A DNA stretch of 64,000 nt, taken from contig JAFEAQ010000004.1 in NCBI GenBank assembly GCA_018266295.1, forward strand, positions 62,001 through 126,000, read 5' to 3'. A program made the position numbers and the translations under genes. This DNA comes from Bdellovibrionales bacterium (GTDB lineage Bacteria > Bdellovibrionota > Bdellovibrionia > Bdellovibrionales > Bdellovibrionaceae). Below, piece after piece: positions 15,767-24,229 of the stretch. Under the pieces are notes generated by a model that saw only the letters and a list, made by a program, of their open reading frames with translations, searched no databases and was not told where the DNA came from. Position 1 is the stretch's first letter. Each line of letters opens with the position of its first letter.

Positions 15767-16419
15767 AATTTAGTGAACGTTCGATTCAACATCGGATGAG
15801 AATCATCTGTCGGCCCGGTATCTGAATCCGGATGGAAGGCGATGATTTTCAATTTGCTGTCGAAAGAATTGAACGAGTGAACCAAACCTTCTGGCAAATA
15901 GAAGGCCATGCCTGGCTTCAGAGGAAGTTTCTGATTCGGCATCACGCACTCCCCTTCACCTTCAAAGACGACCCCGAGACGAATCGTCGGATGAATGTGC
16001 GGCGTTTGAATCACTTTTGGTGGGAACACTAAAAGATTGAAAACCGGATCCCCCATACGTGGCGGCGGAATAATGATCGTCGTATTCGAGTTATCGATAT
16101 AGCAGAGACGGCCGCTATCTTCGACGGGGCCACCGACATGGAGAAGCCCGCGATATCCGACGCGCTCGATGACGATGATTTCACCGTCGCCTTTGATGTG
16201 GAGTGGACCCGGCGCAGAGAAGTACATGCCGCCCTGAAGAGTGACGTAGTGTTGGCCTTGGCGCTGGAGTTCATATTTTCCATTGAGAACGAACCCAAAG
16301 TAGGTGCTTGTCGGGAGCGAAAAATTCTCATCACAACGCCCGAAGCCTTTTAAGACACTCGGATACATAGTGGCAGACGCATCTAAAACACATCCTTCTT
16401 TAACCATCTTGTAAATCAT
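15763..16419 (-). CDS. Cupin-fold protein, probable bicupin
   Basis: 218 residues with two half-barrels. The first is residues 30-95 (GFVLNGKYELQ, GGMYFSAPGP) and lacks the full His set. The second is residues 130-200, with QTPHIHPTIRLGVVFEGEGE, GMAFYLPEGLVHSF and the His residues expected for metal binding (H-x-H and a late His). Cupins of this kind are metal-dependent dioxygenases, isomerases or sugar/acid-binding proteins; the reaction cannot be read here. GGGGAG precedes the ATG. It converges on the carrier-protein gene, and whether it belongs to the same pathway is open. Confidence 0.78.
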   Translation of the reverse strand: MIYKMVKEGCVLDASATMYPSVLKGFGRCDENFSLPTSTYFGFVLNGKYELQRQGQHYVTLQGGMYFSAPGPLHIKGDGEIIVIERVGYRGLLHVGGPVEDSGRLCYIDNSNTTIIIPPPRMGDPVFNLLVFPPKVIQTPHIHPTIRLGVVFEGEGECVMPNQKLPLKPGMAFYLPEGLVHSFNSFDSKLKIIAFHPDSDTGPTDDSHPMLNRTFTKF

Positions 16420-16501
16420 AGTCGCTCCCCTACTATCTAAAAAACTATCTCGCTAAAATCCGCTGCAGTCATTGCCCAACGCTCATAAGCAGACTAAGGA
16501 C

Positions 16502-17467
16502 CTAGATTGGTTTAGCTCTTTTTGCCTTTTTAGGCGCATTTTTTGACTTCTGCGCCTCTATTTTAAGCTTTTCTTCATTCTCTTTTTTATTTTTTTCCAT
16601 AACCAAATAGCTCGAAATCATCGGCTTAATAATTTGAAAGCTTTTATTGATCCCAGACGAGTTCAATATGTTGCGAGATCCACTTACAAGATTATCTGAA
16701 CGCAAAAGTTGAAAAAACTCAGCGGGAAGCAGTTGGTAATTTAAACCAGAATAAGACAAGTAATCTTTAATCTTTTCTTTACCAACATTCGCCCCTTGGA
16801 AGAACATTTGTGCTAGAGAAGAATTTAAAGCATTATCCGAAAATATCTCGCGGCTATATTTAGTTCTTTCCGGAGAGATAAGAAAAATAATTTTTTCCTT
16901 ATCCTTTAACAAAAATTTTAAGACTTGATACGGAGTAAAACTTATATCTAGATAGAACTCTGTTTCGTCAGAAGAAGAGTCTTCATTCTTCCAGTGTTTA
17001 TTCAAACGATTCTGAATAAATATGGCTCTTTTTATCGGCATTATAAAAGAGAAATTAGGCAAAAGTGTTCTAGACCAACCCGGTTGATATTTCAAAATTT
17101 CATCTTCAGAGAAAAAATCTCGAGTCAGCGCTTTATTAGGTAGGTTTTTGCTTAGCAAAATCTCCTCAAAATCCTTAGCAAGAAGCCGCGATGACTCAAT
17201 ATAAAAAATATAATCCGGCTGTGCGGTCTTTAGCTCTTCTTGAAGAGAATAGTACTGACTGAGAGCAAATCCTTTTCCAGTTTTTATTTCAACTTTTACC
17301 GGCTCTGCAAGAGAGTTCTGTAAATAGGACTCTAAATTTTCAATTCCAGCTTTTAGCTCGGGGCTCTCTGTGCTCCAAATTTCAGGCGCAACAATCCATA
17401 CCAATGATTGATGATCTGCATGAGCCTGAAAACAAAGAAAAATTATCGAAAAGAATATGTATTTCAA
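16502..17467 (-). CDS. Secreted protein of unknown function at the end of the pilin-like locus
   Basis: 321 residues. The TTG start at 17467 overlaps the stop of the rhodanese-like gene (TTGA arrangement) and follows GGGGAG, so translation is coupled. A signal peptide ends HADHQ. The following region (LESYLQNSLAEPVKVEIKTG, then LKTAQPDYIFYIESSRLLA) is faintly like the first lobe of PhnD-type periplasmic binding proteins, but I would not assign it. A highly basic, Lys/Ala-rich tail (KNAPKKAKRAKPI) ends the protein. DNA here is noticeably A+T-rich compared with the flanks. It is the last gene of the minus-strand series running from 26898. Confidence 0.72.
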   Translation of the reverse strand: MKYIFFSIIFLCFQAHADHQSLVWIVAPEIWSTESPELKAGIENLESYLQNSLAEPVKVEIKTGKGFALSQYYSLQEELKTAQPDYIFYIESSRLLAKDFEEILLSKNLPNKALTRDFFSEDEILKYQPGWSRTLLPNFSFIMPIKRAIFIQNRLNKHWKNEDSSSDETEFYLDISFTPYQVLKFLLKDKEKIIFLISPERTKYSREIFSDNALNSSLAQMFFQGANVGKEKIKDYLSYSGLNYQLLPAEFFQLLRSDNLVSGSRNILNSSGINKSFQIIKPMISSYLVMEKNKKENEEKLKIEAQKSKNAPKKAKRAKPI

Positions 17468-18777
17468 TATAGCTCCCCAGATTTGACCGCGCGATTTAAC
17501 TTATACAGCTCAGGGTGAAATAAGACCTTCTGTGCCCAATCTTTCATGCCCATACGATACCAGTAAATATTCTTATACCCTTTCGATTTTAAGTAAATAG
17601 CTGCCTTCAGAGGGCGCCAGTCGTATTCATTCTCGCCAACAAGGATGATATTCTTATTTGCACCAATCTGAATCTTTCCCTTATAACCTTCTTTATGCGA
17701 AACAAGGCCTTCGGCAGTTATAGAAGATCGGTACAATGGCATTGATAAAGCATTTCTTTTCTCTGGAAAACCCATTGGCTTGGCACCAACTAAAGAAAAT
17801 CTCTTCTCAGAACGAACATCTATCACCTCATTGTGCTTTTTATCTTGTATCATTTCCCGAACTTGGGAGGCCTCGAGAATCGGGGCCACTGGAGGCTTTT
17901 CAGGAGTTAAACATGGTTGTGCCTTTTTACCATACTCAGACATTCCCCCCGGAAACCAAGAAATATTCTTATAACCCATTGACGTTAAGAGAGTAATAGT
18001 GTTGTAGGCGGAGTACTCTCCAGGGCATCCTGAAATAATACTTATTGGCTCACTTTTATTCTTTGGTAGAGTATTTTTACTAAATCTGATTTTGAGCTTA
18101 GACATTTCCTCAGGAGATAAAATCTCAGATGCTATTCTCGTGTAGTCTATATACTCAAGAACATTCGCATACTTTAGGGGACCTTTCTTTTTCAATGCCG
18201 CAGGTCTAATATCGTAAGCATGATTATTTTTTACTTCGTCGACGAACTGCTTTTTCTTCAATGACTTCGCCGCGGGGTGAAACCTCGGACTACCACCCGT
18301 TTTCAAGCTGTCAGTTAATTTATCCGCCAAAACTGTGACTGCGATTATTGGTACTGAGTCTATTTCAGAAGCTTTCTTTCCAGTAAAATCTACCACTCGT
18401 TTCCTGAAATTGTTCATTTCCTTTTCAGTTGTCTTCGTTACTTCTCTTTTTTTATATTCAGAAAAATTGATATTTTCGACTTTTTGAACTTTAACCGTTC
18501 CTCGTGGAGCACGCCAGTAGACAAATCCATCACCATTCTTTGTTTCAAATAAGTTTATTTTTTGATTAGGTAAAAAGCATTTTTCTGTATCTACAAAATA
18601 GAGGGTCTCAGGCTTATTTTGAACGACCTTCCAAAATTTCACACTATTCATGTGAATACTCTTTTCAGCATTAGCAGCCGTACACTTCGACGGCGCCGCA
18701 GCACTCTTTTTATCAGCGGCGATAGCAAAGTTAAGAGAGGATGCAGTCACCATCATTATGGCGAAGATATACCGCAT
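17464..18777 (-). CDS. Exported rhodanese-like protein with two domains
   Basis: 437 residues from ATG 18777; another ATG at 18792 would overlap the upstream stop, and the frame extends farther upstream only inside that gene. A signal peptide (MRYIFAIMMVTASSLNFAIA) is followed by an unrecognised 200-residue region, then two rhodanese-like modules. The first holds ISGCPGEYSAYNTITLL plus MGYKNISWFPGGMSEY, so it keeps a Cys at the loop position. The second has NEVIDVRSE, NIILVGENEYD and GYKNIYWYRMGMKDW, where the loop has no Cys and is probably inactive. Rhodaneses handle sulphane sulphur or act as binding modules. It is located between the beta-propeller protein and a secreted unknown, so a periplasmic role in the same assembly is likely. 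Confidence 0.78.
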   Translation of the reverse strand: MRYIFAIMMVTASSLNFAIAADKKSAAAPSKCTAANAEKSIHMNSVKFWKVVQNKPETLYFVDTEKCFLPNQKINLFETKNGDGFVYWRAPRGTVKVQKVENINFSEYKKREVTKTTEKEMNNFRKRVVDFTGKKASEIDSVPIIAVTVLADKLTDSLKTGGSPRFHPAAKSLKKKQFVDEVKNNHAYDIRPAALKKKGPLKYANVLEYIDYTRIASEILSPEEMSKLKIRFSKNTLPKNKSEPISIISGCPGEYSAYNTITLLTSMGYKNISWFPGGMSEYGKKAQPCLTPEKPPVAPILEASQVREMIQDKKHNEVIDVRSEKRFSLVGAKPMGFPEKRNALSMPLYRSSITAEGLVSHKEGYKGKIQIGANKNIILVGENEYDWRPLKAAIYLKSKGYKNIYWYRMGMKDWAQKVLFHPELYKLNRAVKSGELY

Positions 18778-18782
18778 AAAAT

Positions 18783-21167
18783 TTATTTCCATTGAACAAG
18801 TCCCCCTGAAGTATCTAACGAATAAGTCATTTCCCCATTTTCGAACCAAGGGACAGAGCTTAGGCGATCACCAAGATTAATTCGTCGTAAAATATCGCCT
18901 TTTTTTGAATTGAAAATGCAAAGCTCCCGCTCAAAGCAGCCGGCAACCAGCTCTTCCTCAGGCTTAACTCCATCTTTAACTAATAACACAGGACTGGAGA
19001 AAAAAACTCCGCTCCCCTGATGCCGCCACATTTCTCTCCCGTTAGAAAAATTAAATGCAACAGTTCTGCCTGAAGATGTACTAATATACACAGCATCTTC
19101 TTTCTTAGACCACGTAGGAGAGCTTTGACAGGATCCCTCTAACGGGGAATTCCACAAAAGGTCTCCAGTTGAGGCCTTTAGCTTATAAATATTTTTGTCC
19201 CATGAACAAAAAGTAACTGAATCTCCAACAACCATGGGTGTTCCTTTAACGGCAAGACCCGTTGCATATTTCCAAACGATTTTTCCAGTTAAAGAGTCTA
19301 TGGCATTTATATATCCATTATTGCTTCCTACAAAAATCAAACTTCCATCTTCCGATAAAGCCGGAGAAGAATGCGCCTGCTCTCCTAACATCGAACTTTT
19401 CCACAGCATTTTTCCCGTCTTCGCATCAATCTTCGTCACAAATCCATCTGGAGGAGAGAATGTCTCTACAGAAACAAAAATAGCGCCATTACTATAGAGT
19501 GGCGAAGAACCGATTGTTTGTCCCAATGGCAAAAGCCAATTTGGTTTTCCATTGCCCTTATTTGCGGAGTACAAAATTCCATCATAGTCACCCCAAAATA
19601 CTGATTCGCCGACTATCATGGCAGTTCCATGGACTCCTCGGTTAGCTGACATTACCCAGCGCCAAACTTCACGGCCTGTCAAATCCATTGCCGAAAAGAA
19701 TCCTTGGTCAGACCCGGCATAGATCATTTTACCGTCAGATATCGGTGAGCTCTTACTAGCGCTATGACGAGAGTCATTCCAATTTGGTTTTCTCCAAATC
19801 GGCCTACTCATCGGGTGAATAAGTTCTTTTGTCTCTACAACACCCGTCCTTTGTGGATTTTCACGATACATTGCCGGGGAATTATTAGGATCTAATTTTG
19901 ATTCTTGATATTTCCAAGGCGAAATCTCTACTTCACTTTCAACGCTCTTCTTAATCCAAGAATTTGCCCAAAACGGATTAAAATGAGGTTCTTTCTTACA
20001 AACATCATTTATATCAACGATGGGTTGGAAATTTTGTTCACTACTCAATCTTGACTGCATGTGAATATCCACTACAGCAAAATCGTTATTCTTCTGGTAG
20101 TCCTCGCACAAGCGCCGCGCGAATTCTAGATACACATAGGGCTCGCAGCGTATACGCGTACCAAAACTCTCAAGATTCAACTGCATCTGAACATAATGTC
20201 CCATGCCTCGGTCGACCACAAAGGTGTGCCGGCAAACCGCCCGCGCATCAAACATATTGAGTGAGACAAGTCGACCTTCGCCAGTAAGAGCTGACTTTCC
20301 AGGTAAAATGAGTGGATAAATCTGCGCTAAAATGAAAAGCAACGAGAGAGTTCGGTGAGGCTTGTAACGCCATACACTTATAATGCTTGGCATGTCCGCG
20401 TGTTCTTTAGACATCAAAATGAAGATACTCAAAATGCAAAACATCACTGCAGGATAAAAAAGCCCCACGATTTGTATCGAGTAAATATGAAAGACAAAAA
20501 ACTGAAATAGCGCAAATTTCTGCCAAAAACGGTGACGGCTTAACAATAGAGAGGAAAAACCTAGCTCCAAAACAATAACATAGATAGTAGCCATTTGAAT
20601 TGGTATCCATTTCAAAGGGCCAATATCGCCATATAACGCACTTCCCGAAATCCACTCACTATTTAATTTTAGCAGACCAGCACCTAAATAGATTAGGACA
20701 ATTGAAATAGGAATCAGCTGTATCTTTCTTGGAACTAAGAGAAATAAGAGAATAAAAATAAAATGTATATAGTGAAAATTACCCATCAGACGGTAATCTT
20801 GGACATAGATGAAAATTTTAAAAAGCAGTACAAAATAAGAGTAGGAGTACGCTAGAGAAATAGATTTGCGTAGCCAAAGGACCGAGCCAATAGCGCCTAT
20901 AATAAAATAAAAGACAAGAATCCAACGCCAAAGAATCGGATTACCAAATCGATAGCTCTCACAAAATTGTAAAAAAGGCTGGCAAACTCCCGGAGTCGCC
21001 TTGCTAATGTAATTATAGACTTCACCAACAAAGAACCAGTAAGAAAAAGTAAAAAAATGAATAAGCGATAGAAGAAATCCGTATTTTCGCAAAACTGGCG
21101 AATTTTGGATTTCCTCTCTATTTTCTTGGAAAAAGAGTTTACCTTTTGCTAGCAAACCAAACGTCAA
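18783..21167 (-). CDS. HTTM-like membrane domain fused to a PQQ-type beta-propeller
   Basis: 794 residues. Residues 25-260 hold about seven membrane helices, with patterns (YLGAGLLKLNSEWISGSAL, FHIYSIQIVGLF) resembling the HTTM/vitamin-K-carboxylase-like membrane domain. Residues 455-794 hold at least six propeller blades of the PQQ type, each with a G-x-L/I-Y-A-x-D/N and a T-G-x-x-x-W signature (GREVWRW, GKPNWLL, GKMLWKS, GKIVWKYA, GDLLWNS, GREMWRH). The start codon appears to be TTG 21167 inside the upstream gene; a later start is possible. The propeller probably faces the periplasm. This is unusual as a fusion and sits beside minor-pilin-like genes, where PilY1 normally supplies the propeller. 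Confidence 0.75.
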   Translation of the reverse strand: MTFGLLAKGKLFFQENREEIQNSPVLRKYGFLLSLIHFFTFSYWFFVGEVYNYISKATPGVCQPFLQFCESYRFGNPILWRWILVFYFIIGAIGSVLWLRKSISLAYSYSYFVLLFKIFIYVQDYRLMGNFHYIHFIFILLFLLVPRKIQLIPISIVLIYLGAGLLKLNSEWISGSALYGDIGPLKWIPIQMATIYVIVLELGFSSLLLSRHRFWQKFALFQFFVFHIYSIQIVGLFYPAVMFCILSIFILMSKEHADMPSIISVWRYKPHRTLSLLFILAQIYPLILPGKSALTGEGRLVSLNMFDARAVCRHTFVVDRGMGHYVQMQLNLESFGTRIRCEPYVYLEFARRLCEDYQKNNDFAVVDIHMQSRLSSEQNFQPIVDINDVCKKEPHFNPFWANSWIKKSVESEVEISPWKYQESKLDPNNSPAMYRENPQRTGVVETKELIHPMSRPIWRKPNWNDSRHSASKSSPISDGKMIYAGSDQGFFSAMDLTGREVWRWVMSANRGVHGTAMIVGESVFWGDYDGILYSANKGNGKPNWLLPLGQTIGSSPLYSNGAIFVSVETFSPPDGFVTKIDAKTGKMLWKSSMLGEQAHSSPALSEDGSLIFVGSNNGYINAIDSLTGKIVWKYATGLAVKGTPMVVGDSVTFCSWDKNIYKLKASTGDLLWNSPLEGSCQSSPTWSKKEDAVYISTSSGRTVAFNFSNGREMWRHQGSGVFFSSPVLLVKDGVKPEEELVAGCFERELCIFNSKKGDILRRINLGDRLSSVPWFENGEMTYSLDTSGGLVQWK

Positions 21168-22698
21168 TCACTTCACCCTTAGTTCTTTTGCCATTTCTGA
21201 CCATATTGAAAGATGACCGTTCTCTTAATTCCGCACGATTGCCAATTCCCATAGCAGCGCTTTTTTCATAGCGTAGAGAAATTGATTCCACGCCAGCCTC
21301 TTTTAGAGAGACTAAATCTTTTTTAAGCGTCTTACCTGTACCCGTAGAATCACGCCATAATTTCAATTTCGGATATATTGAGTCTTTGGCATCGATAACC
21401 CCATCACCATTTTCATCAAATGCTGCTAGCATCTCGAAACCATTCATTGAGCTATCTTCACTTCCGAACATCTCCGTAACGTCATTAATAATTCCGTCAC
21501 CGTTTCTATCAAGAACCAAGAATGCAGCATTCAGCTCTGGTTCTGGCCAATAGGTTTGATCTGCGTAGCTGCTCATTTTAAAATTCACATAACGATTAAA
21601 TTGCGGCTCTTGATGATCAAAGAACAACATGAGGGGGGAGAAAAATCCTCCGCAGAAATCAACCTGTCCCGGGAAAGAGGCATTGATATTTAAAACTCTC
21701 ATATCACTAGACCAGGTCGCTTCCCAATTCGCAGAAAGAGGTCCGTCCTTACCCATAAATCTCTGAACATCACTTGGTGTATTTGTGTAGTTATGAGGGT
21801 TAGGAATCGGATTAACAATACTTTCTTGTGTCTTAATTTGTTCCCACCAAGCAAATCGAGGCTGTCCCCAGCCGGCGTCGGTGTTCGCATCCGGACCTTG
21901 CAGTAAAGGAACTGCTACAGCAACAGGTGCCCCTTGGTCATTTATAGTTCCGCCACCGCCATCACCGCCGCCATCACCTCCATCACCACCCGCGTATGAT
22001 TTTTCAGTAGCCCCCCAAGATATCCATTTTAGAGGAGTCATGAATGACGATAATGCCGTTTGTATTTTCCAAGGTTTAATTTTTTGCTCTTCTTCGAGCT
22101 TAACCAGTTTTACTTGCCCCACGACGCTGTAAACATCCTGAATAATTTGAACTTCACTAATAAGCGATGAAAAATCAGCATTAGTATAAGAGGTGCCGTT
22201 GAACGAAAGCCCCGTGGTTAAATTCGGCGGAGCATTGAAAATAATAGTATTTCCGTAAGCGCTTGTTATAGACGGTTGTCGATTTGCGGGCTCATACGGC
22301 CAATCTCGACTATCAGGCGATTTATCCACATAGAACATCCCACCATTTACGATTGCTAAAGGTGCCGGAGAAGGGACCATTGTACTATAATTTGTGTTCA
22401 TAACCATCCATCCTGGGAAGACTACTGAAAAAGTCCCACCAGATCTGAAGGCCATGCTGAACTTTACGCTGCTTGCAGGAGAAACTGGATTCGCGACACT
22501 TCGCAAGTTCGTTCCAAAACAAGAAACATTCATTCTCACCTGAAAGCCAACGGAGGCATCTGCAAAAGAACTCGCTTGATCTGTAAAAATCATTGTATCG
22601 GTCGCTCTTCCAGCCTGACTTGGTCGGACCAGGACCTGAGCTCCATAAACCGGAACTGACGCTGCCAATAAAATGCTCAAGAATATTCTTTTATTCAT
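21139..22698 (-). CDS. Secreted calcium-loop (EF-hand-like) protein of the pilin-like locus
   Basis: 519 residues with a signal peptide (MNKRIFLSILLAASVPVYG). Two Asp-rich loops, DRNGDGIINDVTEMFG (from residue 397) and DENGDGVIDAKDSIYP (from 428), match the D-x-N-G-D-G calcium loop found in dockerins and in many large secreted proteins. A repetitive Gly/Asp linker (GGDGGDGGGDGGGG, about residue 240) splits the protein into two parts. The N-terminal half is beta-rich. ATG 22698 follows GGGGAA and lies one base past the PilW-like stop, so it is in the operon. I suggest it is displayed with the pseudopilins, perhaps as a calcium-dependent adhesive or tip component. Confidence 0.75.
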   Translation of the reverse strand: MNKRIFLSILLAASVPVYGAQVLVRPSQAGRATDTMIFTDQASSFADASVGFQVRMNVSCFGTNLRSVANPVSPASSVKFSMAFRSGGTFSVVFPGWMVMNTNYSTMVPSPAPLAIVNGGMFYVDKSPDSRDWPYEPANRQPSITSAYGNTIIFNAPPNLTTGLSFNGTSYTNADFSSLISEVQIIQDVYSVVGQVKLVKLEEEQKIKPWKIQTALSSFMTPLKWISWGATEKSYAGGDGGDGGGDGGGGTINDQGAPVAVAVPLLQGPDANTDAGWGQPRFAWWEQIKTQESIVNPIPNPHNYTNTPSDVQRFMGKDGPLSANWEATWSSDMRVLNINASFPGQVDFCGGFFSPLMLFFDHQEPQFNRYVNFKMSSYADQTYWPEPELNAAFLVLDRNGDGIINDVTEMFGSEDSSMNGFEMLAAFDENGDGVIDAKDSIYPKLKLWRDSTGTGKTLKKDLVSLKEAGVESISLRYEKSAAMGIGNRAELRERSSFNMVRNGKRTKGEVIDVWFASKR

Positions 22699-22699
22699 T

Positions 22700-23692
22700 T
22701 TATTTCCCCAAGCGCTGTTGCGCAGTTTGCGGCGTTACATCAATTGTTATTGTAGGGTCACTGATATTAGGGCGAGCAAAAACCACTTGGATAATTCGGT
22801 CTGCAATAAGCACAGGAGTACTATAGGCTGCGCCATTCCAGGTACTATAATATAGATCTCCAGCGTCATTACCATAATTCATCACTGTGTTTGGCTTTAA
22901 CTCATAACGAATGAGTCGAACTGAGCGAGCTAAAATTGGCGGAATCCCGCCACCTGCGGGTGGTATGGTCTTCAAGTAATTGTCGAAATCTGTAATTGCT
23001 ATCGCATTATTCTGTGCATTTCTAAAAGAAACCAGTCCGCCAAAATCCTCAGTACTACAGCTAGAACCAGGAACATTCGTACATCTCAAAAAATAGCTAG
23101 TAGAATTTGGAGTTACAGTTGTTGCAGCCCCGACATTCCTCATTGTAGAGGGAATGTATACTTCCAATACCTGCGTCGCCTTTACTAAAAAATTCGGATT
23201 CAACGCATTGATAAAATTTCTGAATTTATCCCAATTCAAAGGAATATTCGAAGATGAGCCTAGAGAAATATTATAGAATTTCGTTGGGTCTAAAAAAATG
23301 ACTTCTGGATAACCATTCTGAACTTGAGCTGTCGTACTTTCGCTCAAAAGGGCTGTGAAAACAGTTTTTCCACCAGTAAGATTCATGGTTAATTTGCGAG
23401 TCAGCCCCAGGCTACTAGATGTTGCAGCCAAATCACGATTCAAATCGAAAAACTTTTGATTGGTATCGTCTAGCATCGGTAAATTATTGAATGAAGGAGC
23501 CGCATTTTTTAAATGCATCCACATGTAGCGCTCAGCTAATGACTGTGTTGTTTGAGAATCTGCTTTAACACGGATTCTATTTTCCATAACTCGCATGTAT
23601 TGCATCACGTCCATAAACGCGAGCAAGACCATACCTCCCAAGGCAATGGCTATACAAAGCTCCGTTAAAGAAAACCCTCTGTTATTTTTCAT
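22700..23692 (-). CDS. PilW-like minor pseudopilin
   Basis: 330 residues. The N-terminus NNRGFSLTELCIAIALGG is a textbook type IV prepilin signal: short basic leader, Gly before Phe+1, Glu at +5, then a hydrophobic helix of about 20 residues. The long mixed C-terminal region, with a Cys pair (RCTNVPGSSC), fits minor pilins of the PilW/GspJ kind. It would be cut and methylated by PilD and incorporated at the tip of a pilus or secretion pseudopilus. Seven bases separate it from the upstream PilV-like gene. No pilus motor or platform genes are in the window. Confidence 0.88.
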   Translation of the reverse strand: MKNNRGFSLTELCIAIALGGMVLLAFMDVMQYMRVMENRIRVKADSQTTQSLAERYMWMHLKNAAPSFNNLPMLDDTNQKFFDLNRDLAATSSSLGLTRKLTMNLTGGKTVFTALLSESTTAQVQNGYPEVIFLDPTKFYNISLGSSSNIPLNWDKFRNFINALNPNFLVKATQVLEVYIPSTMRNVGAATTVTPNSTSYFLRCTNVPGSSCSTEDFGGLVSFRNAQNNAIAITDFDNYLKTIPPAGGGIPPILARSVRLIRYELKPNTVMNYGNDAGDLYYSTWNGAAYSTPVLIADRIIQVVFARPNISDPTITIDVTPQTAQQRLGK

Positions 23693-23698
23693 AACTAC

Positions 23699-24229
23699 CT
23701 AGTTCGTGTTAATTAAAAAGTAGTAGTAGTTGTCCTGCAAATCGAGATCTTTAGGATCTTTTTTTAAATGGACAACACGTATTGTTCCTTCAAACATCCC
23801 AGAAAGACTCTGTGACGGTAAAATGGTATATGTAATTAGACCGTCACAAAATGAATCCGTTGGTAAATCAGTTCCATTGAGCGTAGCCGTCGCCGCCGGA
23901 TTAGTTGGATCGCACTTAGGCGGGTTACCGGCATTTCCCATATACATAATAGTCCCGCTATATCCGTAAGGAAAACTTGCCAAGAAACTCTGGCTATTAC
24001 CTGCATTAATATTAAAGTTTTTCTGATAAACTGCAGGCTCGCCTTTGATGGTCTCAATTAATTGGGAAACAACCTGATACTCAGAGCTAGTTCGCACTGT
24101 TTTACTATCAGTTTTAAACAGCTGAACACTTCCATCGACAATCATATAAAATACCAGCACGAGAAGTGCCATTGCCAACAAGTTCTCAATTACTGTCTGA
24201 CCATGGTTGTTTTTTATGAGATGTCTCAT
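23699..24229 (-). CDS. PilV-like minor pseudopilin
   Basis: 176 residues. The leader MRHLIKNNHG is followed by QTVIENLLAMALLVLVFYMIV; Gly10 is the prepilin cleavage position, the residue after it is Gln rather than Phe, and Glu+5 is kept. The rest is a small globular head with two Cys. It overlaps the large PilX-like gene by four bases (ATGA), an indicator of coupled translation. It is likely a minor pilin of the PilV/GspI type. A TadE-like assignment is the alternative but the Glu+5 argues for a type IV prepilin. Confidence 0.8.
   Translation of the reverse strand: MRHLIKNNHGQTVIENLLAMALLVLVFYMIVDGSVQLFKTDSKTVRTSSEYQVVSQLIETIKGEPAVYQKNFNINAGNSQSFLASFPYGYSGTIMYMGNAGNPPKCDPTNPAATATLNGTDLPTDSFCDGLITYTILPSQSLSGMFEGTIRVVHLKKDPKDLDLQDNYYYFLINTN

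Noticed and set aside
21950-22000. CACC/CATC-rich repeat considered as a tandem-repeat or CRISPR-like element
   Set aside because: It encodes the Gly/Asp linker of the calcium-loop protein in frame and has no spacers. No CRISPR array is present in the window.
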